A stretch of DNA of 64,000 bases from Actinomycetes bacterium. Lineage in GTDB: Bacteria; Actinomycetota; Actinomycetes; Actinomycetales; Actinomycetaceae. Below the pieces are notes generated by a model. It saw only the letters and a program-made list of their open reading frames with translations, was not told the DNA's origin and made no database searches. Position numbers and translations under genes: made by a program. Below are positions 20,857-30,303 of the stretch, in pieces. Each line of letters begins with the position of its first letter. The first letter of the stretch is position 1. The stretch is taken from contig JAFAAX010000005.1 in the NCBI GenBank assembly GCA_023426345.1, positions 1 through 64,000 on the forward strand, given 5' to 3'.

Positions 20857-21756
20857 TCACAGCTCCTGGGCGAAGTCGCGCTGCATGACGGAAAAGATCC
20901 TCTGGGACAGCCAGAGCCCCACCACGCCGACTCCCAACGCGATCAGCAGGCGCACAGCGAGATGACTGACAGTCGGGGAGGACTCACCCGCAAGCCATAG
21001 CGTCTTCTGGAATCCGAGGACGGCCAGCGTCATCGGATTCGCCATGTAGATCTCGGACAGGACGGGGCCGACATGAGAGGACACCATCCCCCAGGAGTAG
21101 ACGATCGGCGAGGCCCACATCCCGACCATGAGGATCACCTCGACCAAGTACTGGATGTCGCGGAAGTAGACGTTCGCCGCTGAGAGGAACATGCCCAGCG
21201 CCGTTCCCCACACCAGGATGACCAGGAGACTCAGCGGCAGATACAGCAGGCGCCCGTCGAAGGCGATTCCCCGGATCAGCAGGGCGGCCGCGATCAGAAT
21301 GATCAGCTGCATGAAGAAGTTGAACAGCGAGGCACCGACGGCCGACAACGGGAAGATCTCGCGCGGCAGTTGGATCTTCTTGATGATCCCGGAGTTCCCC
21401 ACGATCGACCCTGTCGCGGTCATGATCGAGTCAGACATCAACTGCCATGCCGTCAGGCCGGTGAACACGTAGATCGCGAAGTCGTCGATCGATCGGGAGG
21501 CGCCCAGGACTTTGCCGATCGCCAGGTAGTAGATCATGAGGCTCACGAGCGGCCGGATCAGGCTCCAGATGACGCCCAGCACCGAGTCCTTGTAGCGTGC
21601 CCGGATCTCGCGGCGAACCAGCCGATTGAGCAGGTCCCGACGCTCCCAGATCTGGAGCAGCGATTCCTTCGTTCCCTGGAAGAAGTGCGCCGGCGGTGTC
21701 GCGGGGCGCATCGGCTCGACAGCCAGGCGCGCCTCGCGTTCTTCGGCTGCTGTCAC
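20857..21756 (-). CDS. wzm: Polysaccharide ABC exporter permease
   Basis: The 299-residue ABC-2 type permease has the N-terminal amphipathic region LLNRLVRREIRARYKDSVLG followed by six membrane segments, ending with QRIFSVMQRDFAQEL. It matches Wzm/RfbD-type exporters in size and layout. The frame is open to 22119, but the GTG at 21756 has a GGAGGGG site eight bases upstream and gives the usual N-terminus. It forms a two-gene unit with wzt; the stop is directly followed by the wzt ATG. It exports a lipid-linked polymer across the cytoplasmic membrane. Confidence 0.92.
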   Translation of the reverse strand: MTAAEEREARLAVEPMRPATPPAHFFQGTKESLLQIWERRDLLNRLVRREIRARYKDSVLGVIWSLIRPLVSLMIYYLAIGKVLGASRSIDDFAIYVFTGLTAWQLMSDSIMTATGSIVGNSGIIKKIQLPREIFPLSAVGASLFNFFMQLIILIAAALLIRGIAFDGRLLYLPLSLLVILVWGTALGMFLSAANVYFRDIQYLVEVILMVGMWASPIVYSWGMVSSHVGPVLSEIYMANPMTLAVLGFQKTLWLAGESSPTVSHLAVRLLIALGVGVVGLWLSQRIFSVMQRDFAQEL

Positions 21757-21892
21757 TCTCGGAACCCCTCCGCCTTGGCGGCGCATGGGTCGCGCCGCAG
21801 TCTGGCACACTCTACCGCGTGTGAATGCCGTCCTCTGTGAGCTCGCGAGGGCTGCGGTTACGATGATCATGCCTCTCAGCGGAAGGAAACCC

Positions 21893-23383
21893 ATGGGTTC
21901 ATCGGCGTCGGCCGCGCTCACCGACCTTGGGCGCGGAGTCGTTGCGCTCACTTCTCTCGGGCGGGATCCCCGCGAGATCGCCAGCGAGGTCGCAGCGCAT
22001 GCGACGGCCATCGAGCGTGGATCGGTCGATTCGATCGTCTTCACACCGGGACCCGATGGGCGCGAGCTTCTCATGGCGCCCAGTTCCATGGTCCTCCTGC
22101 GCCAGGACGTCCTGAGCAAGCTCGGGGACGGGATCGCGGAGGCCGTGGCGGGGAGTTCCGACCTTCAGGACCCGGTCGTCGCCCTTCTGGACGTGCAGTG
22201 GAAGCTGCAGATGCTGGGTCAACGCGTGAGGACCGCGGACGGGCCTCTTCCTCCGGACTGGCAACCGGCGGGCGCCCCGGCTCGCATACGCCGCACTCGT
22301 GGCCTTCTCGGCATGCTCCAGGCCAATCTGACGCAACCCCTTCGCGGCCGTCTCCTCACGTGGGCCGAGTTGGCCGTCACGTCGTCGTCCCTCCACGAGT
22401 CGGGTTCCGACACGACGATCCTGGATCTGCAACGTTCGCCTGGAGGAGACGGCATTGGAACGGCATCCGTCCCTTCCCGCGGGCTGATCGGACCCTTCGC
22501 GATCGACCAGGCCGTGGATGACCTCGCTCCGTCGCGAGAGGCCCGCTCGCGGTTCGACGGGGAACGCCGCGTTCCGGACCGCGCCTTGCTGCCTCAGATT
22601 CGAGAGGCTCTGCCCATGATCGTGGAGCAACTGGGAGTCCGCCCGGAGTCAGCTCGTTCGCTGGCGGGCCTGTTCGGTATCGACGCGGAGCTCTCCCGGC
22701 AGGTCCGCGTCCTCGTCGTCGCCCCGGACGACGGCGATGCCGGTGAGCGGGCCTCGGCCTTGGTCTCGCGGTTGGGCGCTCGCGCCCATGTCCGCCGTTC
22801 CTCGACCGGATCGGGGCTCACCTGGGACGGCGGACGGCCGGTTCCCGACGGGGCGCCCGACCAAGTCCGCTGGGCCGATGTCCTGGTGCTCGTCTCCTCG
22901 ACGCTCGACGACGTGCCCGGCGCGGGTTTTTCATCGACTGCCCTCGTCGCAGATCTGGCCGCCCTGGACGTCGCTCAATGGCTGATGAACGGTCCCCGCA
23001 CGCGGTACAGATCCATGGCGCTCCGGGATCTCATGACTCGGGCGGACCTCGTGATCGCCGCCGACGACGTCCAACGCGATATCCTCCTCGGCGCGCTGGC
23101 GGGCGCCGAACGCGTCAACGCCGACGTCTACGATGACGATCCCTCGCTCGGATCGCTGGTCGCGACAGACCCCGACATGGACCGGGAGACCGCCTTCTGC
23201 CTTCGCCCTGTCCGGGCCGCGGATGCGGTTCGCGACGCCGATGAGGAGGAGCTCGCGCAACCAGGCATCGTGCAGATGGTCCGAACCACCTTCCAGGAGG
23301 GCGGCGTCCGCGAGGTGGCAGTCAGGGCCCTCCACAAAGCCGGACGAATCCTGCCGACGCGCGCGACGAACAAGGAGGACTGA
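21893..23383 (+). CDS. Uncharacterised protein in the polysaccharide cluster
   Basis: The 496-residue soluble protein has no motif I can name. The start has a GGAAGGA site, and the stop is one base from the next gene's GTG, so the two are co-transcribed. The second half (about 270-470) has alternating beta/alpha pattern: VRVLVVAPDDGDAGERASAL, then WADVLVLVSSTLDDVPG and ADLVIAADDVQRDILLGAL. It resembles the N-terminal Rossmann-like domain of GT-B glycosyltransferases without the donor-binding half. It may be a subunit or regulator of the fused transferase encoded next. That is inference from position only. Confidence 0.72.
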   Translation: MGSSASAALTDLGRGVVALTSLGRDPREIASEVAAHATAIERGSVDSIVFTPGPDGRELLMAPSSMVLLRQDVLSKLGDGIAEAVAGSSDLQDPVVALLDVQWKLQMLGQRVRTADGPLPPDWQPAGAPARIRRTRGLLGMLQANLTQPLRGRLLTWAELAVTSSSLHESGSDTTILDLQRSPGGDGIGTASVPSRGLIGPFAIDQAVDDLAPSREARSRFDGERRVPDRALLPQIREALPMIVEQLGVRPESARSLAGLFGIDAELSRQVRVLVVAPDDGDAGERASALVSRLGARAHVRRSSTGSGLTWDGGRPVPDGAPDQVRWADVLVLVSSTLDDVPGAGFSSTALVADLAALDVAQWLMNGPRTRYRSMALRDLMTRADLVIAADDVQRDILLGALAGAERVNADVYDDDPSLGSLVATDPDMDRETAFCLRPVRAADAVRDADEEELAQPGIVQMVRTTFQEGGVREVAVRALHKAGRILPTRATNKED

Positions 23384-23384
23384 C

Positions 23385-25910
23385 GTGGCAGCGGACATCC
23401 TGCCGGAGAGCGCTCATCTCACTCCCGGGCCCCATGAGGCGCGCGACGGCGTCGTCTCCGTGATCTTGGTGAACTACAAGGGCGCCGAAGACACCATCGC
23501 GTGTGTGAACTACTTCGACCAGGTGGACTGGCCGAAGGACCGGTTGGAACTGATCGTCGTCGAGAACGACTCCGGGGACGGATCCTTTGAAGCGATCAGC
23601 CAGGCCTGTCCGCAGGCGCGGGTCATCCCCTCCGGTGCGAACCTCGGCTTCGCCGGCGGCTGCAATTTCGGCGTCGACCATGCGACTGGCCAGTATGTCG
23701 CGTTCCTCAACAACGACGCGCGGCCGGGCCGGACCTGGATCTCCGCAGCCGTCGGCGCCATGGAGGCCGATCCGTCCATCGGCGGCGTCGCCTCGAAGGT
23801 CCTGGACTGGGACGGAAAGCTGGTCGACTACGTCGACGGCTCGCTCACCTGGTTCGGGATGGGTTACAAGCGCGAGGCGGAGTGGATCGACGACGGCTCG
23901 TACGAGAAACCCCAGGACGTCCTCTTCGGGACGGGCGCGGCGTTCTTCATGCCCGCCGCCCTGTACCGCGAGATCGGTGGCTTCGACGAGCGTTTCTTCA
24001 TGTTCTACGAGGATGTCGATCTGGGGTGGCGGCTCAATCTCCTGGGATGGCGGGTGCGCTACGTTCCCGGATCCGTCGCCTACCACCGTCATCACGTGAC
24101 GATGAAGAAGTTCGGCAACTATCGCGAGTCCTACCTGCTCGAACGCAACGCGCTCCTGTCGATGTACAAGAATCTCTCCCAGGAGACTCTGGACCGCGCG
24201 CTGCCTGCGGCGATCTCCCTGGCGATCCGACGCGGGACCGCGAGGGCCGACGTCGACACATCCGCTCTTGACGGCGCGACCGGCGATGCCGCCACTGCTG
24301 AGATCCCCAAGATGGGGTTGACCGGCATTCACGCCGTCGACTACCTCGTCGAGCAACTCCCGACGCTGGCCCGCACCCGCCAGGACCTCCAGGCCCGTCG
24401 CACCCGCACCGATCAGGAGCTGTTCCCCCTGTTCCGGCATCCGATCGAGCCGGCCTACGCCGTCGAACACTACCTGGCGGGCCACCGCGACCTGGTCGAG
24501 GCCTGGGGAATCGAGGACTGGTACATCGCCCGCACTCGCGTCCTCGTCGTCACCGGCGAGCCGCTGTCGGACAAGCTGGCGGGACCCGCGATCCGCGCCT
24601 GGGAGATGGCGGCCGCGCTCTCCACCGGCCATGATGTCCGCCTGGTCTCAACGGCCGGCCTCTCCGATGTCAACGACCCGCGTTTCGAGATCGCCTTCGC
24701 GCAAGCGGGCGCGCTCCGTCAACACACCGACTGGGCAGATGTCATCGTCTTCCAGGGATTCCTTCTGGAGGGCGCGCCGTGGCTGATCGACTCCGACAAG
24801 ATCCTGATCGCGGACATCTATGACCCGATGCATCTCGAGCAGTTGGAGCAGGCGAAGGACCTCGGCGACGACGGGCGTCGGGAAGCCATCTCCTCCGTAA
24901 CCGAGGTGCTCAACAGGCAACTGGCCCGCGCCGATTTCTTCCTCTGCGCTTCGGAGAAGCAGCGGGACTTCTGGGTGGGCCAGCTCGCGATCCTCGGACG
25001 GATCAATCCGCTGACACTGGGCGCGGACGAGGACTTGGACTCCCTCATCGCCGTCGTCCCCTTCGGCGTCCAGGACGAAGCGCCCCGTCAGAAGCGGCAT
25101 GGGATCCGCGGCGTCGTCCCGGGAATCGGACGGGAGGACAAGATCATCGTCTGGGGCGGCGGCGTCTACAACTGGTTCGATCCGCTCACTTTGGTCCGCT
25201 CAATCGCGCGGCTCGCTCCCGAGCATCCCGACATCCGCCTCTACTTCATGGGGATGAAACACCCGAATCCCGGCGTTCCCGATATGCGAATCGCCTGGGA
25301 GACCAAGCAGCTGTCCGAAGAACTCGGTCTCACCGATCGCTACGTGTTCTTCAACTCGGGATGGGTCCCCTACGCCGACCGGGCGGATGTCCTGATGGAC
25401 GCCGACGTCGGAGTCTCCACCCACTTCGAACACGTTGAGACGGCTTTCTCCTTCCGCACCCGCATGCTCGACTATCTCTGGGCGGACTTGCCGATCGTGG
25501 CGACAACCGGCGACTCCTTCGGTGATGTCCTCGACTCGGAGGGCCTCGGCCGCGGCGTTCCCCCCCAGGATGTCGAAGCGCTAGCGGACGCTCTGGAGGA
25601 GATGCTCTACGACGAGAGCGCGGCCGCTGCGGCGCGCGTTGAGATCGGGCGTTTCGCGGAACGGCTTCGGTGGAGCGAGGTGCTCAAACCGCTGCTTGAT
25701 TTCGCCGCGCATCCGCATCGCGCGCGCGATCTGGTGCTGTCCGGCTCCGCAACCGGCTCTGGGCTCCACGCACACGCCTATCCCGCGCACAAGCCCACCG
25801 TCCGGGGTGACCTCAAGTTGATCCGAGACTACATGTCGACAGGAGGCCCCTCCGAGGTCCTGCGCCGCGCCCAGGGTCGCATCCGCCGCCAGATGGGCCG
25901 GCAGCACTGA
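23385..25910 (+). CDS. Bifunctional GT2-GT4 glycosyltransferase fusion
   Basis: The 841-residue protein joins two transferases. Residues about 20-330 are family 2: VSVILVNYKGAEDTIACVNY, GANLGFAGGCNFGVDHATG, AFLNNDARPG and FDERFFMFYEDVDLGWRLN. Residues about 385-790 are a GT-B/GT4-like part: RVLVVTGEPLSDKLAGPAIR, IIVWGGGVYNWFDPLTLVRS and AFSFRTRMLDYLWADLPIVA, followed by TTGDSFGDVL. One protein adding two sugars in turn is a plausible reading. The start is the GTG one base after the preceding stop; the frame is open further upstream but overlaps the previous gene. Orientation is opposite to wzm/wzt and to the next genes. Confidence 0.88.
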   Translation: MAADILPESAHLTPGPHEARDGVVSVILVNYKGAEDTIACVNYFDQVDWPKDRLELIVVENDSGDGSFEAISQACPQARVIPSGANLGFAGGCNFGVDHATGQYVAFLNNDARPGRTWISAAVGAMEADPSIGGVASKVLDWDGKLVDYVDGSLTWFGMGYKREAEWIDDGSYEKPQDVLFGTGAAFFMPAALYREIGGFDERFFMFYEDVDLGWRLNLLGWRVRYVPGSVAYHRHHVTMKKFGNYRESYLLERNALLSMYKNLSQETLDRALPAAISLAIRRGTARADVDTSALDGATGDAATAEIPKMGLTGIHAVDYLVEQLPTLARTRQDLQARRTRTDQELFPLFRHPIEPAYAVEHYLAGHRDLVEAWGIEDWYIARTRVLVVTGEPLSDKLAGPAIRAWEMAAALSTGHDVRLVSTAGLSDVNDPRFEIAFAQAGALRQHTDWADVIVFQGFLLEGAPWLIDSDKILIADIYDPMHLEQLEQAKDLGDDGRREAISSVTEVLNRQLARADFFLCASEKQRDFWVGQLAILGRINPLTLGADEDLDSLIAVVPFGVQDEAPRQKRHGIRGVVPGIGREDKIIVWGGGVYNWFDPLTLVRSIARLAPEHPDIRLYFMGMKHPNPGVPDMRIAWETKQLSEELGLTDRYVFFNSGWVPYADRADVLMDADVGVSTHFEHVETAFSFRTRMLDYLWADLPIVATTGDSFGDVLDSEGLGRGVPPQDVEALADALEEMLYDESAAAAARVEIGRFAERLRWSEVLKPLLDFAAHPHRARDLVLSGSATGSGLHAHAYPAHKPTVRGDLKLIRDYMSTGGPSEVLRRAQGRIRRQMGRQH

Positions 25911-25924
25911 CCGAGTGCCGCAAC

Positions 25925-26872
25925 TCAGCCGCCAATCGAGCGCTTCTCTCGGCACAGACCCGGCAGTCGGCCGAGTGCTTCAGCCAGACCTTGTATCGCG
26001 ATAGCGCGGTCGGGGCCGCGCAGGACTCGCGCGAGCGTTCTGAGAACGGCGCGGCTCACCATCGACGCCGGCCCGTGCAACGCGGCCACGACGATCCGGT
26101 TGCGCACGTTGCACCGGATGAACAGGGGCGAGGCCGTCCCCGACGACGCCGCATGGTCGTGGCTCGTCACAGCCTCCGGGACGTATCGAATCGACCATCC
26201 CGCCTCCCGCAGCCGCCAGGACAGTTCGGTGTCCTCGTAGTACATGAACAGGTCCTCGCGGAATGGCCCGACCTGATCCCATGCCTCCCGCCGGATCGCG
26301 CAGGCGCCCCCGCACAGCCCGAAGACCTCCGGATCGGCCTCCGGCCCGTCGGAGGGAACCAGGAAGTCGCGGTCGTAGCCGTTCCCAGAGGCATCCACCA
26401 AATTTCCCGTGGAGTTCACGAGTTCCAGGCCCCCCTGCTCGGCCCGGCGCCACCGCGCTCCCTCCCGGTTGACGAGGGCGTCCCGCGTGGCCGGGTCCGC
26501 GGGTTCCCAGCGGCCCGACAGCAGGATGCGGCCCGTCGTCGCGCCGAGCCTGCTGCCCTCTGCGGACTCCAGCGGAGCGAGGATCGCCCCGAGGAAGCCC
26601 TCATGGGCGATCGCATCGTTGTTGAGCAGGACCAGCGCGTCCTCGTCCATCCCCTGCGCGCCCGCGTTCACCCCTCCGCCGAAACCCACGTTGCGCGGAA
26701 GGACGACCACCTCGTACCCGGACTCCTGCAGGCGCCGCGCGGACCCGTCTCCGGATCCGTTGTCCACCAGGACCAGGCGGTCTCCCGAACGCAGCTGGGG
26801 GGCGACGGACTCGGCGGCGCGCAGCGTGAGGGCGGCGTTGCGCCAGTTGACGATGACGACGCGGGCCCTCAT
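25925..26872 (-). CDS. Family 2 glycosyltransferase, WbbL/rhamnosyltransferase-like
   Basis: The 315-residue GT-A protein has RVVIVNWRNAALTLRAAESV, LVLVDNGSGDGSARRL, NVGFGGGVNAGAQ, ALVLLNNDAIA and CAIRREAWDQVGPF, then MYYEDTELSWRLREAGW. This order of motifs is that of WbbL-like rhamnosyltransferases, including the enzyme that starts the mycobacterial linker. Its ATG overlaps the stop of the GT4 gene upstream (ATGA), so the two work from one transcript. The acceptor is unknown. Confidence 0.88.
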   Translation of the reverse strand: MRARVVIVNWRNAALTLRAAESVAPQLRSGDRLVLVDNGSGDGSARRLQESGYEVVVLPRNVGFGGGVNAGAQGMDEDALVLLNNDAIAHEGFLGAILAPLESAEGSRLGATTGRILLSGRWEPADPATRDALVNREGARWRRAEQGGLELVNSTGNLVDASGNGYDRDFLVPSDGPEADPEVFGLCGGACAIRREAWDQVGPFREDLFMYYEDTELSWRLREAGWSIRYVPEAVTSHDHAASSGTASPLFIRCNVRNRIVVAALHGPASMVSRAVLRTLARVLRGPDRAIAIQGLAEALGRLPGLCREKRSIGG

Positions 26873-27978
26873 GACAGGACGTCCCGGTAAGCCTGCACGT
26901 GGGCTCGCGCCGACGCCGCCCAGGTGAACCCGGCGGCACGGATCCGGCCCTGCGTTGCCAGCCGGTCATGATCGGGTCCCGCGGCCGCGGCCAGGGCGTC
27001 GGCCAGCTCCTCGGCTGAGGACGGATCCACCAGCAGGCCCGCGTCTCCGGTCACTTCCGCCATCGAGGTCCCCCGGGTCGTCACGACGGGCGCGCCCTGG
27101 TCCATCGCCTCCAGGACGGGGAGGCCGAAGCCCTCCCAGATCGAGGGGAAGCAGAACGCCCGGGCGCGCGCATAGGCGCACGCCAGGTCCAGGTCCCCGA
27201 GGCGTCCCGCCACGTGCACCCGGTCGGCGGGGAGCGTCGCGAGGAGGGACCGCTCCTCCGTGTCGTCCCCCCACCCGGCGGGACCGACCAGCACCAGGTC
27301 CAGATCCGTTTCGCGATCCAGGAGCAGACGGTAGGCGCGCAGCAGGACCGCCAGATTCTTCCGAGGCTCATGGGTGCCGACCCACAGAACGTAGGGGCGC
27401 GCCAGATCGCGGCGCGCGGCGAAGGCGTCGATCTGGTCGACGCCGACCTCGGTGTGGCGCACGCCGTGGGGGATGACCCGCAGGCGATCCTCCCGGACTC
27501 CCGCCTCGAGGCAGTCCCGCGCCGTCGCCTGTGAGGGGACGACGATCAGATCGGCGCGCGTCTTCGCCCGGGCGAGCGCCCGGGCGAAGTAGGCGGCGCC
27601 GTGCGAGGTGAAGTGGGTGGGGTCGCGCAGGAAAGCGACGTCGTGGACGGTGACGACCAACGGCTTCGCGGTCGGCGGGATCGCCCACGTCGTGGCATGG
27701 ATCAGATCGGCCTCGGGCACCAGGCCGTCGACGGCGGGGCGATCCAGGCGGTCCCACGCCGCATAGAGCGCTCGCCGAGGGAGGCGCGACCGGCTGACGG
27801 GCATGTCGACCTCCAGATCGCGGGCCGACGGTTCGCCAGCGCCGTGGCGTGCCGCGATTCCATGAGGGTGGATCCCCTGCGCGCTGAGTTCCCGTGCGAG
27901 TTCCACGATATAGCGGCCGGAGCCGCCGGGGACCGGCTGCCAGAGCTGCTCGACGACCATCGCGACACGGGGATCCAT
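26869..27978 (-). CDS. Family 4 glycosyltransferase, mannosyltransferase-like
   Basis: The 369-residue GT-B enzyme has VPGGSGRYIVELARELSAQG near the N-terminus, VLWVGTHEPRKNLAVLLRAY in the hinge region and CFPSIWEGFGLPVLEAMDQG for the nucleotide-sugar site. The EPRKN and EGFGLP motifs are typical of GDP-mannose- or dTDP-rhamnose-using GT4 enzymes. A -10 box ends six bases before the ATG, so transcription probably starts on the start codon. A very similar enzyme lies at 30304-31431, suggesting duplication and divergence. Confidence 0.9.
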   Translation of the reverse strand: MDPRVAMVVEQLWQPVPGGSGRYIVELARELSAQGIHPHGIAARHGAGEPSARDLEVDMPVSRSRLPRRALYAAWDRLDRPAVDGLVPEADLIHATTWAIPPTAKPLVVTVHDVAFLRDPTHFTSHGAAYFARALARAKTRADLIVVPSQATARDCLEAGVREDRLRVIPHGVRHTEVGVDQIDAFAARRDLARPYVLWVGTHEPRKNLAVLLRAYRLLLDRETDLDLVLVGPAGWGDDTEERSLLATLPADRVHVAGRLGDLDLACAYARARAFCFPSIWEGFGLPVLEAMDQGAPVVTTRGTSMAEVTGDAGLLVDPSSAEELADALAAAAGPDHDRLATQGRIRAAGFTWAASARAHVQAYRDVLS

Positions 27979-27984
27979 GTCTCC

Positions 27985-27990
27985 AGCGTA
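27985..27990 (-). promoter_or_regulatory. -10 box of the GT4-GT2 operon (leaderless)
   Basis: TACGCT on the minus strand ends six bases before the ATG at 27978. Confidence 0.5.
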
Positions 27991-28015
27991 GGCGACCCGA
28001 CCGAGCGAGCCGGGG

Positions 28016-28026
28016 CCGCCCTCGTC
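28016..28026 (+). repeat. Dispersed repeat, core CCGCCCTCGTC
   Basis: One intergenic copy of the short repeat that recurs in the right part of the window, here between two minus-strand genes. Confidence 0.5.
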
Positions 28027-28050
28027 AAAGGTCCAGGAGGAGGACAGTCG

Positions 28051-30261
28051 TCACCACAGGAAGCGTTCGACGATGCTGCCGATCCCCAGGACGCTCAGCG
28101 CGACCATGGCGGCCAGCATCGCACAGGACAGGACGACCGCGACGCTCTCCGACCAGCGAAGCGCCGTCGAGGCGGACGGACGGTCCGCGCTCCCCGTTCG
28201 GCGAGGAGCGCCGTGCGATACCGCAGAGCCGACATTGAGCGCGATGAGAGGCAGCAACGCGAAGAGGGCAGGGATCATCGGCAGGACATAGCGGCCCTGG
28301 AGGATCGTGTCCGTCCCGTCCGCGCGGAAGCCGACGTAGCCGACAGCATTGATCCCGGCCAAGAACAGCGCGACGATTCCCACACACAGCCAGATGTCAC
28401 CGGTGTGCGAGGGCGCCTGCGTCCCGCGGCGGCGCGCCAGGCGGACCGCTCGGTCGAGCGCGCGCCAGACCGCCCACAGCCCGACCACGAGCATCAGGAC
28501 CATGATGCCGAGCGCCAGCGCAGTGTAGACGGTGTGGGGGAACCACACATCCAACCAGGCGAAGTTCCCGAAGAGCTGGTTGACCCACCGTTCTCTCAGG
28601 TGAAAACCGCGTTCTTGGACCTGCATCTGCAGGTACCTGGTCAGGGAGCGGTCCTCCCCTGCCCGTGCGGGCCGTGTCGGAACAAGCAGATTCCCCAGAC
28701 CCCGTGCCCGTTGCAGAAGGGGCCACCAGGCGAAGAACAGGGCGAATGCTCCCAGAAACTGCGCGCAGCGCGCCCAGAACGTCCGCCAGCGGCGAGCGTT
28801 CGCCGCGGCGCTGACGATGACCGCCGCCAGCGCGACGGGAAGGACCAGGACGCCCTGGGGTTTGCCCAGGACGGCCAGGGCGCCGCCGAGTCCCATGACG
28901 GCGCAGGCCCAGCCCCCTCCCCCGCGGATCAGCGACATGGCGGCCGCCATGAGCACCATCGATCCGGTGATGACCAAGGCGTCGTTGTTGACGATGGCGA
29001 ACTGGTGGCACATCATCGGTTGAACCGTGACGGCCAGTGACAGAGCCGTCGCCAGGAGGAGTCGCCGTTGGAACAGCGCGCGGAAGAACCAGAACACGGC
29101 GCCCGCGCACACGACGCCCAACAGCACCGAAGCCAGACGGACGTCGAACATCCGGGGAATCCCCTCGTAGGGAGAGATCCGGTAGAACACGACGCCCAGA
29201 GCGTAGTAGGCCGGCGAGTACTGCGCGGTGAGCGGACGCCCCGCGCTCATGGGCGAGGCCTGCGCGACCGCGGCCAACGTGTGCCCCGCCGTGTTGAAGT
29301 CGTAACGGTCCGTCGGCCACACCCCGAACAGTGAGGAATCCCTGAGCAGCTCCGCCATCTGCGGGCTGTAGGCCTCCAACAGGCGCCCGGCCTCTCGCCC
29401 GGGCAGGCCCTGCTCGGCGAGGTACTGGACATAGGACAGATGCTGCGGCTCATCCATGCCGTTGAGCATCGGGATCATCGCGGCCCATACCAGCGACCGT
29501 GTGAGCGCGAGGAGCCCCACCAGGGCGCCGGCCGTCCGGACGCGTCCTGCCAGAGCGGCCCACAGGGCACCGAGCAGGCCGACCAGAGACAGGACGGACC
29601 ACGTGACGACCGCCCAGGGCTGCGTCCACCACGGGCCGAAGACGGCGGCTCGATCAAGGGCCGTCCGAGCCTGGTCGAACAGGGATCCGCCATCGTAGAC
29701 GGGCACCGCCGCGGGAACCGCGTCCCCGACCGATTCCTGGTCCTCCGGCCGAAGCGTCCCCGGACCGTAGGTCGCCGAGTCTGTCGGATTCGCGATCGGT
29801 GTGCCCAGTTCCATGGCGACCGCGTCCTGGTCCCCACCGACCAATCCGTAGATGACGCGATACCGCTGTCCCTCGGAGTCCTCGACGGCGGGGAACTCCG
29901 CGATGCGGGTGCTCGGGATCGACCGGTCGAAGTCCGCACACGGAGTGTCGCCCCGGTAGATCGATTGGTTCTCCTCCAGGATCTCCACCTGGAGGGCGCA
30001 CTCCGGCGACGAATGGATCGCCCCCGCGTTGAGTTCGACGCCGGTCAGTTGCTCGTCGTGCGCCGTGAACTCCTGGGCGATCTCGCCTCCCACTCGGAGG
30101 GTGGCGACTTTGCCCGTGGGAGAGAGCACCACGGCGTCCGGGCCGGTGTCGACGTCGCGGTCCGGAATCATCCACAGACCCGCGATGACGGAGACCACCA
30201 CCATCGCGACCATCGCGCACACTGCGACCAGATGAGAGGTGCGTCCCGTCCGCACTGCCAC
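28051..30261 (-). CDS. DUF2142 polytopic membrane protein, putative GT-C-like enzyme
   Basis: The 736-residue protein has an N-terminal membrane segment and an extracytoplasmic beta-rich domain (about 35-190) with two cysteines, C67 and C83 if counted from the GTG. A multi-span DUF2142 core follows, showing NGMDEPQHLSYVQYLAEQGL, AQYSPAYYALGVVFYRISPY and MCHQFAIVNNDALVITGSMV. These motifs, on outside-facing loops, are the family signature. GT-C-like use of a lipid-linked sugar is likely but unproven. The GTG start has a GGAAGGGG site. It stands between two GT4 genes. Confidence 0.85.
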   Translation of the reverse strand: MAVRTGRTSHLVAVCAMVAMVVVSVIAGLWMIPDRDVDTGPDAVVLSPTGKVATLRVGGEIAQEFTAHDEQLTGVELNAGAIHSSPECALQVEILEENQSIYRGDTPCADFDRSIPSTRIAEFPAVEDSEGQRYRVIYGLVGGDQDAVAMELGTPIANPTDSATYGPGTLRPEDQESVGDAVPAAVPVYDGGSLFDQARTALDRAAVFGPWWTQPWAVVTWSVLSLVGLLGALWAALAGRVRTAGALVGLLALTRSLVWAAMIPMLNGMDEPQHLSYVQYLAEQGLPGREAGRLLEAYSPQMAELLRDSSLFGVWPTDRYDFNTAGHTLAAVAQASPMSAGRPLTAQYSPAYYALGVVFYRISPYEGIPRMFDVRLASVLLGVVCAGAVFWFFRALFQRRLLLATALSLAVTVQPMMCHQFAIVNNDALVITGSMVLMAAAMSLIRGGGGWACAVMGLGGALAVLGKPQGVLVLPVALAAVIVSAAANARRWRTFWARCAQFLGAFALFFAWWPLLQRARGLGNLLVPTRPARAGEDRSLTRYLQMQVQERGFHLRERWVNQLFGNFAWLDVWFPHTVYTALALGIMVLMLVVGLWAVWRALDRAVRLARRRGTQAPSHTGDIWLCVGIVALFLAGINAVGYVGFRADGTDTILQGRYVLPMIPALFALLPLIALNVGSAVSHGAPRRTGSADRPSASTALRWSESVAVVLSCAMLAAMVALSVLGIGSIVERFLW

Positions 30262-30303
30262 GCCTGTCCCCTTCCTGTCAGACCCGCATGCCCGCTCGTG
30301 CGG

